A stretch of 64,000 nt of DNA, taken from assembly GCA_947493455.1 (NCBI GenBank), contig CANLRB010000021.1, positions 19,114-83,113 on the forward strand, given 5' to 3'. Source of the DNA: an uncultured Pseudoalteromonas sp. (lineage in GTDB: Bacteria > Pseudomonadota > Gammaproteobacteria > Enterobacterales > Alteromonadaceae). The notes below the pieces were generated by a model that searched no databases, was not told the origin of the DNA, and was given only the letters and a program-made list of their open reading frames with translations. Shown in pieces: positions 1-8,635 of the stretch (positions within the stretch are counted from its first letter, which is position 1; every line of letters starts with the position of its first letter). Position numbers and translations under genes: made by a program.

Positions 1-1199
1 TGAGTGGGATCTTAAAGGCGCAGTTTATAATTCTTGCGCCTTGGGTTCCCGACTTAACTTTGATAGCTTTGGGGCTTTTTTTATTATCGATTCTTAAATC
101 AAGCAACCATTTTACTCGCGTTCATTTTAGTGTTTTTCAAATTACAGCACTGACGGTTTTTATCTTCTTCTGTCTCTCTATTATTTTTAGTGCGTTATAT
201 TCTCCGAGTGAGTTTGCATTAACGAAAATCAGGAAGTTCATATTAGTTATTTTCATATTTTTAATTGGATTTTTTGGCAAAGAAATTAATTTAAAAGTTC
301 TGACCAAATATTATGTCGCTCTGACAGTCTTTTCGAGTTGTATGTTTTTGTATATCTTCCCGAAGCTACGGTTGGGGTTACTTGGTGAAGAAGCTGAGTT
401 TTACAAAGGTTCATATTTAAACTTCGGAGATTCGTGTGCTATCTCATTAATCCTTATGTTTTTGATGATCAAGCGCCGCAACCCAATATTTTACTTGTCA
501 GCTATTCTACTTTTTTTCGCGCTCGTCTTATCTGGAGCAAGAGCACCGCTTCTGTTACTTGTAATGTTAGGTTCTCTGGCCATGAGTCTAAATGTTATAT
601 CCGCTCTAATACAAAATAAGGGAATCAATGCGTTTAAGTTTGTCGCGTTGATTTTTGCTAGTAGCATCTTTTTTGTCTCTACTGTCGTGACGTTTAATCC
701 TGCTAAATATCAAAATACAGAGATAGTTAAAACATTAACGTTAAGTATCGAGCGCTTTTCGTTATTACTTAAAGATGATAAAGGGTCTTCTGTTAATGTG
801 CGGCTCACACTTATAAATGGTGCTGTCGATATTATCGAAAGTGAGCCATTTACGGGGGTAGGACTTGCCGCATATAGTAAAGTAGCGCTGAAAGAGGACA
901 GTTTAAAATATCCACATAACTTGTTTTTGGAGGTCTGGGCTGAGAGCGGGATAATCGCCCTAGTATTAATTGTAGCGCTTATTGCCTTAGTGTTTTATGC
1001 AGTGACTGTACTGAGGTTTGAACCAGCACTTGTATTGTTGATAAGTTACTGTGTTCTTAACTCCTTAAAATCCCAGTCATATTCAGATAATCGAGTCATG
1101 TTCTTTTGGTTCGGCTTAGCAATAGCACTTAGCGCATATTCTAAGGTAACAAAAAGTCACAGGCAGAAATTGACTGGGCGCGAGATAGCTAAGGCGTAA
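1..1199 (+). CDS. O-antigen polymerase/ligase-like membrane protein (Wzy/WaaL family), 5' partial
   Basis: Inner-membrane protein of the O-antigen ligase/polymerase family (Wzy_C domain). The family joins lipid-linked glycan units into chains or onto an acceptor at the periplasmic face. The frame is open from base 3 with no convincing start. A TTG at 60 is possible, but the 19 codons before it encode more of a hydrophobic segment, so the true start is probably just upstream of the window. The protein is a chain of hydrophobic helices. The large loop near residues 245-300 carries the family signature: an Arg in NVRL, an EPFTGVG turn and a PHN motif before a membrane helix. The wzx-like gene starts 3 bases after the stop, so they are co-transcribed. 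Polymerase and ligase cannot be told apart from sequence alone; the flippase and phosphoglycosyl transferase nearby favour a polymerase. Confidence 0.8.
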   Translation, partial: SGILKAQFIILAPWVPDLTLIALGLFLLSILKSSNHFTRVHFSVFQITALTVFIFFCLSIIFSALYSPSEFALTKIRKFILVIFIFLIGFFGKEINLKVLTKYYVALTVFSSCMFLYIFPKLRLGLLGEEAEFYKGSYLNFGDSCAISLILMFLMIKRRNPIFYLSAILLFFALVLSGARAPLLLLVMLGSLAMSLNVISALIQNKGINAFKFVALIFASSIFFVSTVVTFNPAKYQNTEIVKTLTLSIERFSLLLKDDKGSSVNVRLTLINGAVDIIESEPFTGVGLAAYSKVALKEDSLKYPHNLFLEVWAESGIIALVLIVALIALVFYAVTVLRFEPALVLLISYCVLNSLKSQSYSDNRVMFFWFGLAIALSAYSKVTKSHRQKLTGREIAKA

Positions 1200-1202
1200 T
1201 TA

Positions 1203-2429
1203 ATGAATTTAACAAATTACGTAAAAAGTTTTATAACGTTGCTAAAAGGGAACATGCTTGCGCATATTATTACCTTGGCGATGTTGCCCATCATATCGCG
1301 TTTGTATACCCAAGAATCTTTTGGCTATTTGGCTGTACTGCTTAGTCTAAGTGGTGTTTTAGCTTCGATTATTATGCTTAGGCTTGAACTGTCAGTGTTT
1401 AATACTGACAATGCTGAAGAACTATCACATGCATTTATTGCAGCATTAAAAATTGGTATTTGTTTTTTTATCGTATTGCAAATAGCTGCGTTTTCTTTCG
1501 GTTCCTACGGCGCTCGTTTGTTAGAAGTTCCAAGCGAAGTCATTTATTTTGTTCCTTCGGCAGCTTTTTTGTTAGCGCTTTTTAATTTGCTTAGCAATAT
1601 TAGTGTAATACAAGAGCGTTACAAACTTGTTGCGAAGGTTAAAGTGATCCGCAGTGTCGCGTTAGCTGGCATTCAAGTCATTGTTTGTTCATGGTCAAAA
1701 GGGCTCGTGTTTGCAGAAGTGATTAGCCGGCTCTTTGGCATGCTACAGTTAGGTAAAAGTTTTTTTCTTCAAACGAAAAAATATAGGCAAAGTTTTGTGC
1801 TCATCAAGACAGTGCAAAAGTTTAAAAACTTTCTTAAGTTCTCTGTTTTATCGGGTGGCGTAAATACATTATCAATGCAATTACCGAGTTTGTTTATTGC
1901 TTATCACTTTGGCGCAGTAGCAGCTGGTGTTTATTTAATGACAAACCGTATTATTGCGATTCCTCTGGCGTTGGCTGGTCAATCAATGTCTCAGGTTTTT
2001 TCGAGTAAATTAAAAGGCGTAACGGAACAACATCAACGCCTTTTATTTATGAATCAAGTCGTCGGTAAAGGCTTACTTATTTCCATTGCTTTGTTCACCT
2101 TTATAGTGGTCAGCGCCCCTTTATTAATTCCTATTGTATTAGGTAAAAGTTGGCAGCCAGTAAGTGACTTTTTACTTTATTTAGCACCTATGTTTTGCGC
2201 TCAATTAGCTGTTTTTCCTATTAATAATGTTTTAAATATGCTCAATAAGCAAAAAGTATTGCTGGCCTGGGACATCGCGCGAATATCTTGTCTATTGCTA
2301 TGTTGCTTTATTTCTATATATTACTCATGGTCCATTGATACTTTTTTAGTTTGCTACAGTGGAGTTATGCTTGCTTTTTATGCTTTTTTATATCTAATAA
2401 CACGACGGGAATTGATTAATGCGAGTTAG
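1203..2429 (+). CDS. Wzx-like polysaccharide flippase
   Basis: Predicted MATE/MVF-type flippase that moves undecaprenyl-pyrophosphate-linked oligosaccharide across the inner membrane. The 408-residue product is almost entirely hydrophobic helices (12-14 expected). It opens with the family-typical arrangement of an amphipathic start, a helix with PIISRLYT and then the FGYLAVLLS segment. Length is normal for Wzx. It sits between the Wzy/WaaL-like gene and a lipoprotein gene that overlaps its last 11 bases, so translation is coupled. Substrate is unknown; the aminotransferase, formyltransferase and PglC-like enzymes downstream suggest a unit starting with an N-formylated amino sugar. Confidence 0.82.
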   Translation: MNLTNYVKSFITLLKGNMLAHIITLAMLPIISRLYTQESFGYLAVLLSLSGVLASIIMLRLELSVFNTDNAEELSHAFIAALKIGICFFIVLQIAAFSFGSYGARLLEVPSEVIYFVPSAAFLLALFNLLSNISVIQERYKLVAKVKVIRSVALAGIQVIVCSWSKGLVFAEVISRLFGMLQLGKSFFLQTKKYRQSFVLIKTVQKFKNFLKFSVLSGGVNTLSMQLPSLFIAYHFGAVAAGVYLMTNRIIAIPLALAGQSMSQVFSSKLKGVTEQHQRLLFMNQVVGKGLLISIALFTFIVVSAPLLIPIVLGKSWQPVSDFLLYLAPMFCAQLAVFPINNVLNMLNKQKVLLAWDIARISCLLLCCFISIYYSWSIDTFLVCYSGVMLAFYAFLYLITRRELINAS

Positions 2430-3705
2430 TTTTATTGGTGCTCTAGTACTTATTTTGGGCGGCTGTTCAAGCGATACAGAAAAAAAGCTCCATAATGACC
2501 ATTTTTTAGCACTATGGGAAAGTAATATTTCATACGCGACGTCAGAGCCATTGTGGTTGTCACATTCTGCATATGATGCTTCAACAAGTTTAATGCTACC
2601 AATGCATTACGCGTTTAAATACCCAGAACGTTTTAAAGAAGACCCGCGAATTCAGTTTAAAACTTTGATCGAAGACAGTGCTGTATATGTCGATTTTACG
2701 ACGTTCAACGGAACCGTTACAAAAGCGCAATACATTTACTTTATGTCTCAATATTTAAAGCTTGCCGCGCAACAAGGTGACTTTAATTGGCAAGTAATTG
2801 AGCAGTTACAAGCTGAACTATTAGAAGCTTGGTTGTATGAAGATGCTTTTCATTGGGATAAGTCTCTCGAGCTGGAGGGTGTTAGAGGACGTTTGTTGTG
2901 GAATTTGTCAGGACCCGAAACGCGATTCAGTTTTTATCGCGCTGTCATAGATCAAGATTGGTTTACTTTATCAGCTTTGAATGATTTGGCTTATATCTAT
3001 CAACTTGCAAATCTTCCAATACCTTTTGACAATACTGAGCTTCAAGAGATTTCTAAATTAATCTTGAGTCAGTTTGGAGAGTTTGATGGACAAGCTTGGT
3101 ATTTTCAACGTGGTACGTGGCACGACCATCGAGACTATGCATACGTTGGTCACGCAGAAATTGTTGATGACATGGAGCCAAAGCCTATTGCCAATATAGG
3201 TATTGATTCTAGTCACCAACATCGAATGCCGCTGTGGTTAAAGTCGTTTGCTGATAACAATTTGCTTGAAGCTGACTTTTACCAAACGTTAATGACGGGC
3301 TTTCGTTATGCTTATGAAAATAATGCGTTGGTGTCGATTGACTCTGAACAAGAATACTTACTTCTTCAAAATAACTTTATAACCGGAGAAAATGGCGTTT
3401 ATCGCTACAATTATGTGACTCAAGGCGAAGGTAATGGATATGAGGCATATCAATTGTCAGGGACATTATATAGTGGTTATTACGCTTTTATGGACTCAAG
3501 CAAGTATCAAATCGCGATGGGAAAAATGTCCCAGCAATATCCTTTGTCAGAAAAAGCATTATCTTATTACTTAGGTCCCGGGACTAGTAGAGAGCAGCAC
3601 CCATTATTTATCCCTTACAACTATTTTAATAACGGGTTTGCTGAGCTATTTAGTCGGGTTGCATTGTGTTATGATGCTGAGTTAAATGAATGTGATTTGT
3701 TATAG
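2419..3705 (+). CDS. Unknown lipoprotein of a glycan cluster
   Basis: Family not recognised. Residues 1-16 form a lipoprotein signal peptide with the lipobox LGGC, so the mature 413-residue protein would be lipid-anchored in the periplasm or outer membrane. The rest is rich in aromatic residues, Trp, Asp and His, with alternating helical stretches (for example a DHRDYAYVGH stretch near residue 240). This would suit an alpha/alpha-toroid carbohydrate-active fold such as lyases, epimerases or glycoside hydrolases, but that is a guess. The start overlaps the flippase gene by 11 bases, showing tight coupling to glycan export. An aminotransferase gene follows after 16 bases. Confidence 0.6.
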   Translation: MRVSFIGALVLILGGCSSDTEKKLHNDHFLALWESNISYATSEPLWLSHSAYDASTSLMLPMHYAFKYPERFKEDPRIQFKTLIEDSAVYVDFTTFNGTVTKAQYIYFMSQYLKLAAQQGDFNWQVIEQLQAELLEAWLYEDAFHWDKSLELEGVRGRLLWNLSGPETRFSFYRAVIDQDWFTLSALNDLAYIYQLANLPIPFDNTELQEISKLILSQFGEFDGQAWYFQRGTWHDHRDYAYVGHAEIVDDMEPKPIANIGIDSSHQHRMPLWLKSFADNNLLEADFYQTLMTGFRYAYENNALVSIDSEQEYLLLQNNFITGENGVYRYNYVTQGEGNGYEAYQLSGTLYSGYYAFMDSSKYQIAMGKMSQQYPLSEKALSYYLGPGTSREQHPLFIPYNYFNNGFAELFSRVALCYDAELNECDLL

Positions 3706-3721
3706 TATTTAGAGATAGTAT

Positions 3722-4897
3722 ATGTTGAATACCCCTTTCAGCCCGTGGCCTAGTTTTTCACAAGAAGAAGCTGAAGCGGTCAAGAATGTTTTATTGACGA
3801 ATAAAGTTAATTATTGGACTGGCACTGAATGCCGTGAATTCGAAAAAGAGTTCGCTGCCTTTTCAGATTGCGAGTATGCCATTGCCGTTAGTAACGGTAC
3901 TACAGCACTTGAACTTGCTTTAAAAGCTATTGGTATTAAACCAGGCGATGAAGTAATCATACCTTCTCGTACATTTTTAGCGACGGCGAGTAGTGTTGTG
4001 ACTTGGGGCGGCGTACCTGTCTTTGCGGATGTCGCTCTTGATAGCGGCAATATTTCACCATGCGCTATTCGAAGTAAAATAACAGAAAAAACCAAAGCAA
4101 TTATTGTTGTTCATTTAGCAGGCTGGCCTTGTGACATGGATGAAATTATGACAATTGCACAAGAGTTTGATATTAAAGTAATCGAAGATTGTGCTCAGGC
4201 TCATGGCGCGGTGTATAAAGGCAGATCTGTTGGCAGTATTGGCGATGTCGGGTGTTGGTCATTTTGCCAAGATAAAATTATGACGACTGGTGGTGAAGGT
4301 GGGATGGTCACTACTAATAATAAGTCTTATTGGCAGACAATGTGGTCGTTTAAAGATCACGGAAAAGACTATGATGCGGTTTATAATACCGAACACCCCC
4401 CTGGTTTTAGATGGTTGCATAACAGCTTTGGTAGTAATTATCGTATGACTGAAATGCAAGCAATTATTGGTCGAATTCAGCTGCGAAGAATGCCGTCATG
4501 GAAAGAGCAACGCACTGAAAATAGTAAAGCATTGTTGTCGGCACTTAACCAGCATAACTGTATTGAAATTCCTGAATTTCCAAATACAAGTGAACACGCA
4601 TTTTATAAATTATATGCGTATGTAAAGCCTGAATTGTTAAATTCAGGATGGAGTCGAGACCGCATAGTAGAACAAATCGTCGCGCATGGCGTACCTTGTT
4701 ATCAAGGTAGTTGCTCTGAAGTGTATCTGGAAAAAGCATTTGATAATACTGATTATCGGCCACAGAAACGATTGGCCAATGCCAAGCAACTTGGTGAAGT
4801 TAGTTTGATGTTTCTAGTCCATCCAACCTTAACAGCCACTGAAATTGATAAAACAACACAAGTGATTAATTCAGTGTTAGAGCAAGCGTCTCGTTAG
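3722..4897 (+). CDS. DegT/DnrJ/EryC1/StrS-family sugar aminotransferase (PglE-like)
   Basis: PLP-dependent aminotransferase of nucleotide-activated 4-keto-6-deoxy sugars. It shows the family layout: NGTTALELAL near residue 60, GDEVIIPSRTF near 80, the aspartate of EDCAQAHGA, and the PLP lysine K185 inside FCQDKIMTTGGEGG. Length (391) is normal. Context with a formyltransferase (5853), a PglC-like transferase (4906) and a FlaA1/PglF-like dehydratase (24558) suggests that it makes a UDP-4-amino-4,6-dideoxy-HexNAc that is then N-formylated. A dTDP- or GDP-linked substrate (viosamine or perosamine type) cannot be excluded. It lies in the same operon as its neighbours. Confidence 0.85.
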   Translation: MLNTPFSPWPSFSQEEAEAVKNVLLTNKVNYWTGTECREFEKEFAAFSDCEYAIAVSNGTTALELALKAIGIKPGDEVIIPSRTFLATASSVVTWGGVPVFADVALDSGNISPCAIRSKITEKTKAIIVVHLAGWPCDMDEIMTIAQEFDIKVIEDCAQAHGAVYKGRSVGSIGDVGCWSFCQDKIMTTGGEGGMVTTNNKSYWQTMWSFKDHGKDYDAVYNTEHPPGFRWLHNSFGSNYRMTEMQAIIGRIQLRRMPSWKEQRTENSKALLSALNQHNCIEIPEFPNTSEHAFYKLYAYVKPELLNSGWSRDRIVEQIVAHGVPCYQGSCSEVYLEKAFDNTDYRPQKRLANAKQLGEVSLMFLVHPTLTATEIDKTTQVINSVLEQASR

Positions 4898-4905
4898 GTG
4901 TCAAA

Positions 4906-5499
4906 ATGTTAAAACGACTATTTGATATTTTTGTATCTGCAAGTGTATTGTTGATTCTTGCGCCAATCTTGCTCTTTGTAGCACTCTTAGTTGCAACAAA
5001 GTTGGGGCGACCTATTGTCTTTTCTCAAGCTCGCCCTGGGCTTAATGGTAAGGTTTTTACCATGTATAAATTTCGCTCTATGACTGACGAACGAGATGAA
5101 TCTGGGGAGCTACTTCCTGACAATGTTCGCTTAACCCCGTTTGGGCGCTTTCTCCGTTCGACATCGCTTGATGAATTACCTGAATTGTGGAATATATTGC
5201 GCGGGGATATGAGCTTAGTTGGCCCAAGGCCACTGCTTGTTCAATATTTACCTCTATACAATGATGAGCAGAAAAAACGTCATAATGTAAGACCTGGAGT
5301 GACAGGCTGGGCCCAGGTTAATGGTCGCAATGCGATTGCGTGGGATGAAAAATTTAAGTTAGATGTTTGGTATGTTGAAAATCAAAGCTTTTTGCTGGAT
5401 ATCAAGATTATCTTTTTAACTGTATTAAGAGTGGTTCAGCGCAAGGATATATCTGCTGAAGGTGAAGCTACAACCAAATATTTCGAAGGTAATAAGTAA
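4906..5499 (+). CDS. PglC-like monotopic phosphoglycosyl transferase
   Basis: Bacterial sugar transferase (PF02397 type) that moves a sugar-1-phosphate from a nucleotide sugar to undecaprenyl phosphate, starting a lipid-linked glycan. The 197-residue size is the minimal PglC/WecP-like form, lacking the multi-helix N-terminal region of WbaP-type enzymes. One re-entrant hydrophobic segment lies at residues 8-32, followed by FRSM and the catalytic Asp-Glu pair D89-E90 in SLDELPELWN. The family motifs GDMSLVGPRP and RPGVTGWAQVNGRN follow. The aminotransferase and formyltransferase genes around it suggest that it uses an N-formylated diamino or amino sugar, in place of the acetylated bacillosamine of the Pgl system. 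Confidence 0.88.
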   Translation: MLKRLFDIFVSASVLLILAPILLFVALLVATKLGRPIVFSQARPGLNGKVFTMYKFRSMTDERDESGELLPDNVRLTPFGRFLRSTSLDELPELWNILRGDMSLVGPRPLLVQYLPLYNDEQKKRHNVRPGVTGWAQVNGRNAIAWDEKFKLDVWYVENQSFLLDIKIIFLTVLRVVQRKDISAEGEATTKYFEGNK

Positions 5500-5503
5500 T
5501 AAT

Positions 5504-5845
5504 ATGAAACAAACACTGCTTGCCGATTTTTGCACAGTAACAGAGCAAGGCCATCATATATATCAGCACTATATGAATCACGGGAAGGTATTTTTAGATG
5601 CGAAAAGGTTGTTTGAAAATAATATTAAAAAGAAACATATCTTAACAAAGCTGGAAACTTTGGGGGATGCAGATATTAATGCCGCATGCCATTCATTAGT
5701 TGAGCATATTAGTGCTTGGCAATCACAGTGGAAAGCGCTTGAGTCTTCACTCAACCCACTTGATTCTGATGAATTTGTTTTCATCAGTCAGGTTCCTTAC
5801 CCTAAGCACTCTGAAACTTTTTTATACGATTTATCGGGGGGGTGA
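5504..5845 (+). CDS. Small unknown protein between sugar transferase and formyltransferase
   Basis: Unrecognised 113-residue protein. The frame is open from 5462, but the first start not buried in the upstream gene is the ATG at 5504, five bases after the preceding stop. That start gives a protein beginning MKQTLLADF. It looks soluble and mostly helical, without a signal peptide or membrane segment. The C-terminal part (near FVFISQVPYPKHSETF) resembles a beta strand followed by a loop. The next gene starts 7 bases downstream. Its place inside the amino-sugar gene set suggests an accessory role in that pathway, but no function can be assigned. Confidence 0.6.
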   Translation: MKQTLLADFCTVTEQGHHIYQHYMNHGKVFLDAKRLFENNIKKKHILTKLETLGDADINAACHSLVEHISAWQSQWKALESSLNPLDSDEFVFISQVPYPKHSETFLYDLSGG

Positions 5846-5852
5846 GTAGTAG

Positions 5853-6506
5853 ATGAAAGTATTATTTCTATCCAAGAAAGATGATCAGCATGCCGAAAGG
5901 GCTCTGGCATATATTCAAAACTTAGATTGGGAAGTTTTGTCTATTTTTGGTGAGTGGGGAGAAGCGCTTCCTGAAGAGGCGGCTAATTGGGAAGGTGATT
6001 TAATTATTTCGTATTTATCACGCTGGATTGTTCCTGAATACTTACTAAATAGAGCAACAAAAGCAGCGATAAACTTTCATCCCGCACCGCCTAATTACCC
6101 TGGCATTGGATGTATTAATTTTGCCTTATTTAATGATGAAGGAACTTTTGGTGCGACTTGCCATCATATGAAAGGAAAGGTTGATACAGGGGATATCATA
6201 AAGGTAAGTCACTTCCCGGTGTTTGAAAAAGATACAATTGAGTCACTATTAAATAGAACTTATGACTACCAATTAATCTTATTTTATGATGTTGTTAATT
6301 ATTTCATTGAAAACAACAGATTTGCGAAGTCGACTGAGAAATGGACGAGAGAACCATATACGCGACAAGAATTTAATAAATTATTTGAAATTAAAATTGA
6401 GATGAGCAAGGATGAGGTAGAAAAAAGGATTCGTGCAATCAGTTATGGTCCATACCAGCCATGGTTAGAGCTTCATGGCAAAAAATTCTATTTTAACCCA
6501 GATTAA
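5853..6506 (+). CDS. Sugar N-formyltransferase (methionyl-tRNA formyltransferase fold)
   Basis: Transfers a formyl group from N10-formyl-tetrahydrofolate to an amino sugar. The 217-residue protein has only the catalytic Rossmann-like domain with a short tail, unlike full-length methionyl-tRNA formyltransferase (about 310 residues). The catalytic triad of the family is in place: N74 and H76 in INFHPAPPNYPG, and D111 in the VDTGD motif. In family members such as VioF and WbkC the product is a 4-formamido sugar used in O-antigens. Position beside a DegT aminotransferase and a PglC-like transferase supports an N-formylated first sugar. It is the last gene before the secretion operon, 78 bases upstream of it. 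Confidence 0.85.
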   Translation: MKVLFLSKKDDQHAERALAYIQNLDWEVLSIFGEWGEALPEEAANWEGDLIISYLSRWIVPEYLLNRATKAAINFHPAPPNYPGIGCINFALFNDEGTFGATCHHMKGKVDTGDIIKVSHFPVFEKDTIESLLNRTYDYQLILFYDVVNYFIENNRFAKSTEKWTREPYTRQEFNKLFEIKIEMSKDEVEKRIRAISYGPYQPWLELHGKKFYFNPD

Positions 6507-6528
6507 TACACTACTAAGTGCTCTGTTA

Positions 6529-6558
6529 TTGACGCTTGCTTTTAGTATTGGCTTTATA
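6529..6558 (+). promoter_or_regulatory. Possible promoter of the T2SS-like operon
   Basis: In the 78-base gap before the pseudopilin gene a TTGACG box (6529-6534) is followed, after 18 bases, by TTTATA (6553-6558). This fits a moderate sigma70 promoter placed about 20 bases upstream of the ribosome binding site. Read-through from the glycan genes is also possible, because no terminator separates them. Confidence 0.4.
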
Positions 6559-6584
6559 AATTAAAAACATGTAAGAGGTGAAAA

Positions 6585-6980
6585 GTGAAAAGAAAATTTG
6601 CTAATCGAGGATTTTCACTAGTTGAATTGCTTATTGTAATGATAATTATCGGTTTAATCGCGTCAATCGTAGGCCCTGCGATGTATGGCAAAGTAGATAG
6701 CTCAAAAGTTAAAACAGCCCAAGCGCAAATGCAAATGTTGGCGTCAGCAATCGACACATATCGTTTAGATAATGACGAATTCCCAGAAAATTTAGATGGT
6801 TTAGTTAAAACGACGGGTCGTTACTGGGATGGTCCCTATTTACCAAAAGATGTGCCTAACGATCCGTGGGATAATCCATATTTTTATCAACGCACAGGGA
6901 GCAGCTATACATTGCAAAGTTTAGGACGCGATGGCAAGCAAGGTGGTGAAGACTTGGCGCAGGATATAGTGTACCGATGA
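6585..6980 (+). CDS. GspG-like major pseudopilin
   Basis: Major pseudopilin of a type II secretion-like system; it should assemble a short periplasmic pseudopilus. It starts with GTG behind an AGAGGTG ribosome binding site. A short basic leader (MKRKFANRG) precedes the prepilin cleavage motif G-FSLVELL with the conserved Glu at position +5, then a hydrophobic helix. The C-terminal half has the GspG signature: LDNDEFPENLDGL, DPWDNPYFYQ and GRDGKQGGED, the last contributing acidic residues typical of the GspG calcium site. Length (131) is slightly short but normal. It heads the operon and its stop overlaps the ATPase start (ATGA). No prepilin peptidase is in the window, so processing must rely on a distant GspO/PilD. 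Confidence 0.92.
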   Translation: MKRKFANRGFSLVELLIVMIIIGLIASIVGPAMYGKVDSSKVKTAQAQMQMLASAIDTYRLDNDEFPENLDGLVKTTGRYWDGPYLPKDVPNDPWDNPYFYQRTGSSYTLQSLGRDGKQGGEDLAQDIVYR

Positions 6981-8635
6981 AACAATTGTTAAGCATTATT
7001 AATGAATTGCGCGGCGAACAAACGAAGGTTACAGATGAAGAGTTTGAGACATATTTAAAAGGTCATCATGTTTCACCTGAAAACGTTATTTGCTCATTAT
7101 CTGGTGTATCAGAAGAAGAACTCTTACAGCATCTTGCTCGAAAGAGTGGAATTGAATTCATCACATTTGAGCAGGCAGCTAATCTTATTTCTGAGCAACA
7201 GTTAAAAGATGCTTATCAACAAGATGTCAATTGGCAATACTTAGCAAAATTAGGCTGGTATCCTCTATCATTCACTGAAGATAAGTTGACAATAGTAACT
7301 AATCGGCCATTTGCAGTCGATGCATTGAACTATTTAGCATATGAAAACGTTCAATATACGCTTGCGCTCACTTCTGAATCACTATTACAGCGTGTTGTGA
7401 CCCTGTATGAACAGACACAAGAGGTTGAAAGTTCCTCAATCGTAGAAGTTGAACGATTGCGTGCAATGGCCTCAGAAGCACCCATTGTCAATCTAGTTAA
7501 TTCATTAATCAATAGGGCATTAGAAGCAAAATCCTCAGATATGCATATTGAACCTGTTGAACAAGGTGGCCGGGTGCGCGTACGTGTTGATGGCGTATTG
7601 CAGAAACTCGATGATATTCCTAAAAACTTATTAATGCCAGTTGTATCTCGGATCAAAATTTTAGCCGATTTAGATATTGCAGAAAAACGTCGACCTCAAG
7701 ATGGTAAAATCGCGCTACACCATTTAAACATTGATATTCGTGCCTCAGTACTCCCGCTTAATAACGGAGAAAGTGTGGTAATGCGTTTTCTAGAAAAGGG
7801 TTCACTGCGCTTTGATATGCAGGAATTAGGTTTTGAGCCAGATACGATCGAGCTGATAAATCAAGATCTGACCCGTACAGCGGGCGTTATTCTAATGACT
7901 GGCCCGACGGGCTCGGGTAAGACCACAACATTGTATTCTTTTTTACAGCAACTCAATTCGAGCCATGAAAAAATAATCACATTAGAAGATCCGGTAGAAT
8001 ATGAACTTGAGGGTGTTAATCAAATTCAAGTCAACAGTGATATCGGTTTTGACTTTTCGGCCGGTCTGCGCAGTATAGTTCGACAAGATCCTGACGTTAT
8101 TATGGTGGGTGAAATTCGTGACGCTGAAACTGCGCGAATAGCGATGCAGTCTTCACTAACCGGTCACTTAGTATTTAGTACTGTACACACTAATGATGCG
8201 CCGAGTGCCTATGTGCGTCTTATCGATTTAGGTGTTGATGAATTTTTACTTAATGCGTCTGTAATAGCTATCATCGCTCAGCGTCTGGTGCGTAAATTAT
8301 GTAGTCATTGCTGCGAAGTTGACGATAACAAAGAACAGTTAATTGCTAAATTGAAGCAAACACACAATGTTGTATTAAATTCAGAATCAACAGTTATCAA
8401 CCGTGCTGTAGGATGCGATAAATGCAATGGCACGGGTTATAAAGGTCGTCTTGCATTAATTGAGTACTTACCTAATGATGACCATATTAAGGCGCTGAGT
8501 AAAAATGCGACATTTACTTTGTCTGCGGAAGACTATATGCGTCAGAAAGGTTTTCGTAACCTGTTTGAAGACGGGATTGTAAAAGTAGCTAAAGGGCTTA
8601 CTACAATTGAAGAAGTCGTTAGGGTGGCAGGCTAA
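6977..8635 (+). CDS. GspE-like secretion ATPase
   Basis: Cytoplasmic hexameric ATPase that powers pseudopilus assembly. Of 552 residues, the first 170 or so form an MshEN/GspE N-terminal region. The ATPase core has a Walker A loop (GPTGSGKT, residues 309-316), an Asp box (LEDPVEYELEG), Walker B near PDVIMVGEIRDAETA and a His box (TGHLVFSTVHTND). A zinc-binding four-Cys motif is present as CSHC plus CDKCNGTGYKGR. All motifs needed for activity are intact. The gene overlaps the pseudopilin gene by 4 bases and the gspF-like gene by 1 base (TAATG), indicating coupled translation. Confidence 0.93.
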   Translation: MKQLLSIINELRGEQTKVTDEEFETYLKGHHVSPENVICSLSGVSEEELLQHLARKSGIEFITFEQAANLISEQQLKDAYQQDVNWQYLAKLGWYPLSFTEDKLTIVTNRPFAVDALNYLAYENVQYTLALTSESLLQRVVTLYEQTQEVESSSIVEVERLRAMASEAPIVNLVNSLINRALEAKSSDMHIEPVEQGGRVRVRVDGVLQKLDDIPKNLLMPVVSRIKILADLDIAEKRRPQDGKIALHHLNIDIRASVLPLNNGESVVMRFLEKGSLRFDMQELGFEPDTIELINQDLTRTAGVILMTGPTGSGKTTTLYSFLQQLNSSHEKIITLEDPVEYELEGVNQIQVNSDIGFDFSAGLRSIVRQDPDVIMVGEIRDAETARIAMQSSLTGHLVFSTVHTNDAPSAYVRLIDLGVDEFLLNASVIAIIAQRLVRKLCSHCCEVDDNKEQLIAKLKQTHNVVLNSESTVINRAVGCDKCNGTGYKGRLALIEYLPNDDHIKALSKNATFTLSAEDYMRQKGFRNLFEDGIVKVAKGLTTIEEVVRVAG

